A stretch of 64,000 bases of DNA from positions 12,152,001 through 12,216,000 of the forward strand of contig NC_046683.1 of NCBI RefSeq assembly GCF_009870125.1, read 5' to 3'. This DNA is from Drosophila pseudoobscura (taxonomy: Eukaryota; Arthropoda; Insecta; Diptera; Drosophilidae). Of this stretch, positions 47,368 through 58,700 are shown in pieces (the first letter of the stretch is position 1; each line of letters opens with the position of its first letter). A model generated the notes under the pieces. The model worked only from the letters and a program-made list of their open reading frames with translations, was not told the DNA's origin and did not search any database. A program made the position numbers and the translations under genes.

Positions 47368-49755
47368 TTTATTGAATATACGTTTTCCAGAAAACTATCC
47401 GCAACCCCAGCTCATCCATCCCTTAAAGAATTTCAAACAAAGATCTATAAAAGATCCAAGTTCCTTGACACAACTGCATTACGTTTTTTGTTTCCATTTC
47501 CTCTTTATTATGCTCAATTTTCGGTTTTATACTTTTGTTACGCATATGATTATATATTCTTTCATTTATTTATTTAGTTTTTGGTTTCGGTTGTTTTTTT
47601 GCTTTTTGTTTATTTATTTTTTTGTTTTTTTTTTTGGTTTCGTTTGCCTTTACAAATAATCATCGCTATGATCGTTCTTATATAATTTATATTTCATATA
47701 TCCATTAAATTGTTATGCCATTTCTTTGTTATATAAATAATGTACACCACCAAAAAAAAAAACCAAAAAAAAAAATACAATTCAGTACTTATTTGGTTTA
47801 ATTTGTATTCTTTTTTTTTTTCTTTGCTCTTTAGTTTGTTGAAGCTGAATTTGGGGATCTCTTACTCCTTTTTTTTCTTCTGGTTTTAATTTGAATTTTT
47901 TGTTTTTTATTGGTGGGCTTGGGCGTGGCCCGTGCCAAGCAGCGGTAATGCGGCCGAACAATTTTTCAAACAATTTCGTTCAATTCACAAACATCAAGCA
48001 AATGTCCCATTTCATTAATAATTCATAATTTATAATTAATAATAGTACTCTTGGTGACAGCTGTTCCGGTTTCCATTGGGCCGTAGCGAGTATTTTACAC
48101 ATTCATACATACAATACATAGAAATGCAATTTGTTGTCTCCGTCTCTGTCTCCGTCTCTGTCTGTCACGAGTCGTGTCTTCTCATGGGTTTACGATTACG
48201 ATAATGCCATTCCAGATGTACGCTGTATTCATGCCTGGGCATCTTGAATCCTTGAATCCCATCTCTCGAACTTTTCTATCTTCTATTCTATTCCGTTTCC
48301 GCTCTCTCTCTCCCTCTCTCTTTCTTTCTGGCGTATATGGCGTATGTCTGCTATGTCTTATGCTTTGGATTAACTCTTCCTATGGCTTTCTAGCTCTAAC
48401 TTTTCTTGGATCTATGTCCCTCCCTTTCTCTGTTTCCCTCTCTATTCCCCTCTATATATATCAACTTGTTTAACGAGTAGTAGCACAATTTTTGGACGAA
48501 GATGGTTGAAATCGAAGCTTCTAAGTGAGTGAGTGTGTTTGTGTGATCGATTGTGTGTGAAGGAGACTATCCTGCTAACTAAATCCTCTAAATATATAGT
48601 AGGTGGTGGATAGGGGTGTGGGTTTCGCTTTAGGTGTACGGTGTTCGGATGTCGGTGAATCGCTCTTCTTCAGTTTATATGTTACATACATTATGATCAG
48701 GCTATAGGTATATGCTTTCTATAACTATCAAAATTCTCGGCTATATGTTCGAGTAGAAAAGGAAACGCGTTAGTTACAATCTCCATCTCCCATCCACGAG
48801 TATCTCTCTTCTCTACCTCTCTCTCTCTTTATCTCTCTCTTTCTCTCTGTTTATATATATATTTTTATTTGTATTTGTATACATATATAAATATATGAGG
48901 GTGCTATATAGTGTGTGGATTATACGTATATATCGAATATATATACTTTATATGCATATCAGAAGAGCAGCCGACTGCCTGCTGTCTAGCTGCTGACTAG
49001 CTTGAAGGTTTTCGCTCTGTTTGCCTTGTGCTTCAGTGTTCCAGTGTTCCAGTGGTTCTTTATATAGTATATATGCATGTAAGTGGGCAGATATCTGGGG
49101 AGAACAGTAGTGGAATTGGGTCGGGTATAACGGTGGCTAACTGCAGTACTCTCTGATCTGTTCCGATCTGTTCCGATCTGTTCCGATCTGTTCTTTTCTG
49201 TTCTTCTGATGTTCTGTTCTTTTCTGTTTCTGTTCTATAATGTTGGCGCTGTTCAACTAAGCTAAGGACGTTTTCGCAAAAAGGTCATCGTGTTCGTATA
49301 TATGTATATATGTAGTTATATGCACTATGGATATACGTTTAGTCACTCCGCCGATCGGGGCCACATTTTATTGACTATTATTACTAAGCTTTGCAAAAAG
49401 GCGTGCCCTGTGCCATGTGCCGTGTGCCATGTGTGCTGTCGTCGGGTGTCGCCTCCCCTTCTTTATTTGTCGTAGTAGCTGCTGTCGCCCCGATCGAAAT
49501 TGGTTTAGTTTACTAACAAACAAAAAAAAAAATAGATATATTATGTAGATATAGGTAAGCTAAATCATATCTTCCTAAGCCTATACACGCATATACATAC
49601 ACAGATATGTATGTACACTCTATATGCAAGCGTACACACACACACATATACTATATATCATAATATCTTCCAAATGGTTTTGTAGTTAACAATATCATCA
49701 TCTATCATCTATCGTCTATCGTCTACCGTCTTGCATTTCCCCCTCTTCCCAGAGC
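47368..49755 (-). other. X11Lbeta: Likely long 3'UTR of X11Lbeta
   Basis: From the stop at 49756 leftward, the sequence is A/T-rich with long T runs on the plus strand and no ORF similarity. The first good minus-strand AATAAA followed by A/T-rich DNA is at 47368-47373, which would give a 2.4-kb 3'UTR, plausible for a neuronal fly gene. A decamer array lies at about 49158-49200. Earlier cleavage is possible. Confidence 0.4.
49158..49200. repeat. GATCTGTTCC decamer minisatellite
   Basis: Four head-to-tail copies of GATCTGTTCC (the last ending TTCTT) are followed by related TCTGTTCT words up to about 49235. They lie in the presumed X11Lbeta 3'UTR. Confidence 0.8.
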
Positions 49756-52700
49756 TTAAATATATATGGGATTCTCCTGGCCGGTGAGCAGGCGGAACAT
49801 GGATGTGGGCATCGTCTTCATGAGTATCTGCAAATGGAATCGTTGTGCATATAGTCTATAGTCTTCATGAGTGATCCCAGCTATTCCTCTTACCTCCCCC
49901 ACTGATGTGGCGAGCAAGTTGACGATCTTCTCGTGGGGCACTGCCACCACGCTCTGGTTGTTGATCTCAATGATGCGATGGCCAACGCGGACCCCACCTC
50001 GCTCGGCTATGCCGCCCCGCAGAAGACTGCAGATCTATTAGAGGCAAAAAATATATGTATAATGTGGCAGTTGTTCGATAAATATAAATCTCTGTTCGGG
50101 GACTTACCACACCATTCTGAACACTGAATCCCAGCTGATATTTGGTCTCTGGCCGCTTGATCTTCACCTCGACAACGGGGGCGCAGGGCACCACTGTGAA
50201 CTTGACGACTGTTTGGTTTTTGGTGTTCTTGATGTACGTCTGGCAGGTGGAGAGCGGCAGGCCGACGAGGCTCAGTCCGTTGATGGCGATCAGCTGATCG
50301 CCGATGTTCAGTTGGCCGCACCGGGCCGCCGCGCCGGAGCTCATCAGGTTGGCAATGACGACGGTGGGGAGCATGGAGCCCCAGCCGCTCTCGACAATGA
50401 CCACACCGAGGATCTCGCCCTTGGCCTTGGGCACAACGACCTCCTTTTGCAGCTCCTTCTTGGCAAAAATCTCGAGCTCGTCGCCAAAGATCTCCTGGCT
50501 GTTGAGCACCTCCTGGTAGTCCATCTCCTTGACGAATCGATGGTCTTCGATGCCGTTGGCCTTGAGGAACTCCATGTAGGCCACCTGGAAGGCCTGGCCT
50601 ATGGACTGGGCAATGAACTGGGCTTCGTCGCTCTCAAACACGTGACAGATCATCTTGGGCGTACGATTCGGCTTGGGAGCATCGTCGATGTCCTGCGGCA
50701 CAAAGCGGCGTCGAGCCATCAGCACCACCAGATCCCCAATGTCCGCTATATAAGAGATCGTGCGCAGTGCGTGATCCATCATGATCTCCTTCAAGTCGGT
50801 GTTCAGCACCATTATCTTCTCCGTTGATATAAATAGATCCACTTCGGTGCTGGGCTGGACATCGCCATCGGGTGCCTAAAAGCAGTTGTGATTGTGGATT
50901 AGTTGCGAGTACCCCACCTTAAGTACCATATTGTATGCCATAAAAGGAAAAGAAGGAGGAAAGGCGAGGACTGGCGTGGGTTTGCAGGGCTCTTGGCGGT
51001 TGGCGGTTGGCTGGTGGGCAAGCATCGCTTTCGGGGAACACAAAATTTACAGCGGGGCAAATGTCTTCAATTCAATTCAATTCAAGGCAAATCAGGCAAA
51101 TCAGAGAGCTTGGTTCGGAGGGGGACGGGTGTTAGGGGTTAGGGTGTCAAAGGTGTGACCACAGTGTGACCGAGTATTCAAATACAATCTTTCCATTCGG
51201 TCACTCTGCAGAGGTGGGTGTACGGGTGGGGTTTTCTAGTGTTTCCGGTACTTACCAGGGCCTATGGTGGAATATGCGAATTGGTTTTATTGTTATTGTT
51301 TTTTTTTTTGTTTTTATATTTTGTTGTGTTTTTTATTTTGTTTCATTGGTTTGCATGGCGATACGTGGATTGGTTTAGCGTGGTGGTTGATCATCGCGGA
51401 TGCGGAGCAGTTGATGTGGAGGAGGTGATGCATGAAAATATATATAGTAAAGAGTTAATGCGCTTCTCTCCCTCTCAAATCGGCTTCGCTTCAAGACGAT
51501 TACTGTCTTTGGCGGGTCAAGGGGTGGGGGGTGCGGGGGATGGTGTCAAATCAAAAAACAAGGATCGGTTGGGGATCAAACTAGCTGAAAATTTAGCACA
51601 AAATGCAGTAGGCTTTGGGTTCAGCAGCGGACCAGAGAGCTTTTCCAGTCTGTGGCCATAGCAGAAAATTTTAATTAGGGTCTTCGATTGATATTTCGGA
51701 ACAAAAAGAGAAAGAATAATTCGTTTAATAAGTATGGAAAGACTCGAAGTATTGGCCTTAGTTGATTCAAATTGAATCACTCGAAAACCCATTTAGAATT
51801 CGACTTTTGGAAAAATTAAAGACCAAAATTTAAAGATTAAAATGTTATCAAGTTGATAATTGTTTTGGAAAGATCCGCAAGGATCCCACTGAATGTTTTG
51901 GCTGACTTGAATCCACTTTGGCCACCCTCTGGCACTACTCTGTGCCGGGGATAGCGGTCTAGGAGGCACCCAATCACCCATACATAAGTCTTTAGATGGT
52001 AAAAAAAAACCAAAGAACATAACACCAAATGGAGAAGAGCAATCGAAAGAGAGCGTGGTGGTTTGGGTGGGCTGGTCTGAAGAGGGGAGGGGAAGGGGAA
52101 AACTTTACCTTGATACGGGAGACGGCCTCCTCGGCCTGCATCATGCGCGTTGACTTTGTGGGCTGACCCTCGCAGACCAGCTGCGTGGAGCCCAAGTACT
52201 TGGCCCTGAAGAGGACGCCCTCGATTAGCACTGCGCCGCCTACAAGACGGACAGTCCGATTAGCATTCGGGTCTAAGCAATATCAGGCATTATAGAGTAC
52301 ATGTCGAGTATACGCTGGTCAGTGTATGTGATTGGTGCTTGAGTGTCAGTGATAGAGTACCTAAATCCGTATTATTAGACTCCCTCTAGACCCTCATCAA
52401 TCAGAAGTTTATTAATTTCAAAAATTGTGTCGTAACTGTCATTCCACTGCGAAGGTGGTACATATAGTCCGGATACCTTGCTCTTCCTTTATAACCCACG
52501 GAAATGTCAAGTTTCATTTCAGTCGGATACGTAATGAAGTCAGTAGTAGTACGGATCATGTCATTCCACTGTGAAGGTGGGATATACGATACGACATATA
52601 GTCCGGATACCTTGCTCTCCCTTCATAACCCACGGAACTGTCAAGTTTCATTTCAATCGGATAGGTAGTGAAGTCAGTATCGGTACGGATCATGTCATTC

Positions 52701-55700
52701 CACTGTGAAGGTGGGATATTCGAGTACATATAGTCCAGATATCTTGCTCTCCTTTCCTAACCCACGCAAGTCAGTATCTTATCAGTATCAGTATCGGTAC
52801 GAATCAAATGGTAATCCTACGAGTATTGTTGATCTGAAAGAGTCCCTGGAGTGAGTTCCCCTTTGACTTTGACTTTGGTTTGTTTCGTGTTTTCTTGTTA
52901 GTGTTGGATCTTAGATGCTAATACATAATGAAATTGTATCTTACAAAGTATTGTACACACACACAGACACAGTAAAATGAAGAGTTGAGTTTGGTTTTTT
53001 GGTAGAACGAACGAACGAACGACGCATGCAAAAAATACGCAAATAAATATGCGAAAAAATACAGAGAAATTATATATAAATATATATACGAATATATATA
53101 TATGGATTAATATTTATATAGTTTATCAATTGCACATTACGATTCACAATGGCGTACGTTGGCTGCGAATTTCGAATTATATTCTTCAATTCGTTTGGAA
53201 TACCCATGCAGAGGGCTTTCAGCGAATCAGAGGGAAGTATTTCTAAAATTTCTAAGGATCAGAATGTTGGGTCTCTACCCAACTCTCGGAAAAGCCGATA
53301 CTCGATCGATACTTGATCGGACAACAACCAACTGTGACTGTGGGCTTCCCCTGGACTTGGGCTTGGATCTGCAGGGGTATTGGAATCTACGGCAGGCCGG
53401 AGATCGCTTACTTTCTTGAATTTGTTCAGCATGACAACATCAACGAACCACATCAACGAACCAGAGCTCAGATTACACAATGGTGTACGAGTACATAGTG
53501 TATACATAGGAGTAGCAGATATACGAGTGGTTGGTTATACGATAGTACAATAGAATGCGGAACAATCGAACGAAGGGTAAACCCAACGCATTTACCTTCT
53601 TTGCTCTTACTCTTTTTCACTTTTTTCTCGCCGCTGCCGCTGCCGCAGCCGCTGTTGCTGTTGCTGCCGGCGCCGCTGCCGCTGCTGTTGTTGCTGCCAG
53701 CATTCACTGCGGTGGTCACGGCTCCGGGATTGGCCACACTGCTCCCAGCTCCTGCTCCTGCTCCTCCGGCCACTGCTGCTGTGATGTTGATTCCACCGTT
53801 GAGACTGCCGTTCTCCGCCTCCAGCTTGATGATGCCGCCACCTCCGCCACCGCCACCGTTTACGGAACGGTCGGATCCGCCGCCGTTGCCGGGACTGTCC
53901 AAGGGCGGAGCCGATGCCACCGCCGCTGCCACCGAGGCAGCCACCACGGCCGAGGCCACCACATCCACAGGATCGCCTACGGTCGTCCCGGACTGCTGGG
54001 CCTGCAACTGCATCTTGCTGGGCGATTTCTCGCTGTGCTCCGAGGAGCTGCGTGATATGCTGCGCTGGACCATACCCCCGACGAGGTCGAGCAGCTTGCC
54101 GCCGCTGCCGGAGGAGCTCTTTGGGGGTATGGGTGGTGGCGGCAGCAGCTCCGGCGTGGAGCTGAGCAGAGCGTTGTAGCCGTTCCGCGTCTTCGTGCTG
54201 GGCATTTGCTGCTTGGGTGAGATTTTCGAGAGCAGCGAGGAGCGCGGCTTGCGGTCCCAGCTCTTGTTCTCGTCGTAGTAGCCCTGGTCGTCCAGCCGCT
54301 GGTGTCCCAGCAGGCGGTCCGTCTCCAGGTCAGTGTCCACATCGTCCTCGTCCGCACTGTGGTTCTTCGAATGGTTGTCCGACCCGGACTCGAGCAGCCC
54401 CTTGCCGACACCACCGTCCAGGTGCCGGGACAGCCACACGGGCGAGCTTATCACCGGCGAAGGCGATCGCTGCTGCGCCGTCATCAGGCTGCTTCTTTCC
54501 GGAATCGGCGGCGGTACGCCTCCCAACACTCCGTTGCCGTTTCCGGTTCCGGTTCCATTGCTGCTACCGTTGCTCCCCGCACTCCTGGGCTTACCCGGGC
54601 CTGACCCCAACCCACCACTGCCCGACGGGGTGGTGGGGGAGCTGCGCTGCAGCGTTGAGCTGATGGCCGACGCCAGGGGCGTGTGCTTGCTGCTCGGCTG
54701 CAGCAGATCGACGTCTGCTGCGCTACTGCTATTGGGCTTGCGATGCGGCGCTGGGGCCGGCGGCGGCGGCGTCATCTGCACCGTGTCCGGTCGATGGAAA
54801 ACACCTGCACAGAAAGGTCAGAGATTGGGAAATTAGATACCTGCCACTTCTGTCCCATCTGCCACGAGTGGCACACACTTACTGATCGAATAGAGCGAGT
54901 CCAGGTCGGGATCGATGTTCTTGAACACTTTGTTCTGGCTGTGGCTGTGGCTCTGGGTCTGGCTGGGACTCTGGCCGAGCAGCTCCCGGGGCTGTGGCAT
55001 CGGCGGTGGCTGCTTGGCGAGCCCATTGCTGGGACTGGGACTGTTGACGAGGTGGCCGTGGCCGCCGTTGCTGTCCGTGGTGGAGGCGGTGGTCAGGTTG
55101 TGCATGCTGTTGAGGCTGTTGTTGGTGGATAGGCGCTTCATGTCCATCAGCATGGAGATGCCGCCGCTGCCACCGATGCTGGTGCTGGCACTCAGGCTGT
55201 TGGCGCACTGACCCTGGCCCGGGCCCCCCTGGACGCCGGCCTGCTGCAGGTTCTTATTGTTGTTGTTCTCGGTGTCGCTGGTGTGGCCCGAGGAGAGTCC
55301 GTCCTCCAGCACGGGCATGGCGGAGGCATAGTACTTGGCGTAGTTCGAGCACGAGGTCGACACGCCTCCGTTCATCTCCCCAGAAAGACCTGCAATAAAT
55401 GGGGTACCAGTTAGCCCGCATGTCCTCATACAATCCCCATAGCCTCTACTCACTGTCCAGATCGCCACAGTTGGAGTCGTAGTCGGTGGTCTCCGGCGAG
55501 TAGCGGTAGTTGTGGCCCCCGGCCGGGCCGACGCCCACGCCCACGCTCTGGCCGAGCCCACTGCCGCTTCCGGTGCTCAGCAGTTGGTTGTGGTTGAGGC
55601 CATCCTGCTCACCGTCCCGTTCGCCGCTGCTCCGGCTGGCAGAGTCCAGGAAGAAGTCAAAGTCCCGCATCAGGGGGCTGCCGCTGCTGTAGTGTGGCCT

Positions 55701-58700
55701 ACGTCCCGAGACGCCCACGCCTACGCTCATGCCTACTCCCACGGGCATGGGCTGACTCTGCTGCATCTGCGGCTGGGTGTATCCCCCGTAGACATGACGC
55801 TCTACGTCTCGGGACAGGTCTGAGGAGGGGGCTTGCTGCTGCTGCTGGCGATAGTCCCGGTCCTGGTCGTGGTCCTGATCCTCGTCGTGCTCCGGGTCCT
55901 GCGCGATGTGCTCGTCCTCGTCCTCTGCCTCATCGTTCTCCTCGTCGTCACCGTCGCCGTCGACGTCCACGTCATCGTCCTCCTCCTCATCCTCGACCAG
56001 CTCCTCCTCGTCGCGCTCAAAGTTGCTGTGGAACTCGTACTGTATGTCCTGCAGAAACAGAACGAGAGATGACAGTGTGAGTGAGGATCATGGCTATAAT
56101 GGCGTATCTCCCAGATATTCTGGATTTCTGTTCTTGCAAAGTGACTCGCAATTTATTCGCATAATAAAAATATTAAATAAAATACAATTAGGGATTAGGA
56201 TCAAGACGTAGTCTTCTTGACAAGACCACTGTCATTGCCCTTCAAGGCCCCTGGACCCCCCTCTAACGGAGGCTCTGTTTGAGGATCATTTGACGGTTGC
56301 CAGTTGACCTCGGCCGGATAGACAATGGCCCAAACGCGATTGTTGTGGAGGAGCACCTCGTAGTGAAAGTGGTTCGCCATCACCACATGCGGCAGCCGGA
56401 CCGCAAAGTACTCCTCGATGGGGGCCAGCGACACCTCGTGGCAGTTGATGTACACCGTGGAGATGGTTGGCAGCTGGAGGGTCGCCTCGAAGGTGTCGCA
56501 CATCTTGCCGCCCCAGACGGCGGCGCTGGCGAAGATCAGCCGCTCCCGGGCCACCAGTTGGGACAGCTCGAAGGCGTTCCGGAAGGTGTGCAGCGTCACC
56601 ACGGTACTGGGGTGGGCCACACTGAAGAAGCTCTGGTCGAACCCGCAGACGATCACGGGCGAGCCGGGGGCCAGTTTGCTCTTGAAGCGGATATCGTCGA
56701 ACTGCAGGATGCCCACCGTCTCCGCCCGCAGGCAAGCAATCATCCGCAGTGCCCTCGCATAGTAGTCGTGGCTCTGCACCTTGGTGTACAGCATCTCCAT
56801 CGCCTGGCACACTGCGTCCTCGAATGCCGAGCGCATCGTCTCATGCACGCAGACGGCGGCCACAGTGCGGGGCGCAAGCGGTTGCTTCAGGGTCCGCAGC
56901 AGGGGCTTTATGGCCTGCTCCAGATTGGCATTTTTGCAGATGATCAGCAGGGTGGGCTGCAGCCAGGCCAGGTCGCTGCCGTCGCCGGGAAAGTCGGGCT
57001 GGCGCCATGTGTACGGAACGCGGGGCATATTCTTCTTGAAATTTCGACTTTTGATTTATGATTTAAAGGGAAACTTGATTGGGATTTGGTGAGCGAGAGA
57101 TTGGGGTGGAGTAGAGAGTACGAGAGAAAATCTCCGTGTGAAGTAGAGATCAGAGTTTACTTATACTTGGAGATACCTGGTCTAGACCCAGAAGTACGCA
57201 CACAAGATCGATTAAATGGTGGAGACTAGTACCATGGGTAGTTGCTTTGGCAGGAGTACTCACAATGCTGTCCACATCGCTGCCGTTCTCCATGATGGGC
57301 TGCTCGTCGGTCGAGGGGCACTTGAAGAACTCCTCCAGCACCTTGCGCGTCTCCGAGAACTCGTAGAGGTAATCAAAGGTCGATGATTTTGTGTGGAGGC
57401 TCAGTGGTCCAACTCCAACTCCAGGTCCTGGTCCCGCTCCTGCCCCTGCTCCTGCTCCTGTTCCTGTTGTTGAGCAGCACGCTGTCGGTGGTGCTGGTGC
57501 TGGTACTGGTGCTGGTGTTGTGTGCAATGGTGGCGTGGCCGACCTGCTGGCCACCTCGTTGGCCACCGCTTCAGGCGTGGTCAGGTCGGAGATGGTGCCA
57601 ATTTCGGACACATCGTTGCTGGTGTCCTCCGCATTGGTGTCGCTGCTCACCGGCTGCTGTAGTTTGTTGGTGTTCGTGTGGTTGTTGCTGTGGTTGCTCA
57701 TCATGCTCGTGTGGTGCTGTGGTGCCGCGTGCTGCGGCGGCTGAGGGGAGCAGCTGCGGGGCTCGCGATGAGGCGGCGAAAGGATGCGCTACAAGAGGCA
57801 GAGTTATTAGTGCGCCATACATACATATGTATGTCTGTATATCTCTGGAACATATACCTGTGGAAAGCCCGGGCGCACAGGATAGGCCTGCAATTGCTGC
57901 GGTGGTTGTGGCGCCTGCGAGTGGTTCTGAATGTGGTTCTGGGTCTGGGCCAGTGCGGCAAGGGCTGCCCGGGCCGCCGTCTTCTGCAGCGAGGTGGCTG
58001 TTGAGCTCAACGGTGGCACAGCGGCCATGGGAAGCTGCTGCTGCGGTGCTGGTGCTGCTGCTGCTGCTGCCGCAGTTGCTGGTGGTTCGCTTTCGTCCGC
58101 TGCCGAGGCTGCCGCTGCTGCAGTCACTGCCCCCCAGCCACCAATGCGCCGGGGAGAGCCTTCGTATTCTGTGGGGAGTAGAAATGGGGCACAGAGAAGT
58201 GATTAGAGTGCGAGTCGTTCGAGTGTTGTCTGGCCCTCTCCCACCTATAATGCCGTGACGCGACTCCACGGCCAGCGTGTAGTTGCGCTCCAGTTGCCAG
58301 GCATCTAGCTTGTGCTCCCGGTACATGGCTGCCTCCTCAAGGCTCCTTAGGCCGGATTGCAACTGCAGCTGCAACTGCGACTGGGACTGCGACTGCGACT
58401 GGGACTGCGATTGGGACTGCGACTGTGGCATGGGCAGAGTCTTCTCTATCAGCTTGCTGGGATGCTTGCAGCTGCTTTCCTCGGCCACATTTGCTTCGGT
58501 TGTAACGCGCAGATCTGGAAAGGACAGAGCGGATGAGTGGACAAGTGGATGAGGATGAGGTTAGGGCCACTGGCAGTTGGTAATGGCAATGGCAATGCTA
58601 ATGGATGAGTAATGGCTGAGGGCGGACAGACATCAGTCCGACGGCTTGGCATGCCAATTAATTGCAATCAATTAAATTCCACTTTGGAGCATTTCCTACC

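Noticed and set aside
53555-54179. Long plus-strand ORFs opposite X11Lbeta
   Set aside because: Antisense shadows of a GC-rich Gly/Ser/Ala/Pro coding exon. The minus-strand exon has correct splice phases on both sides.
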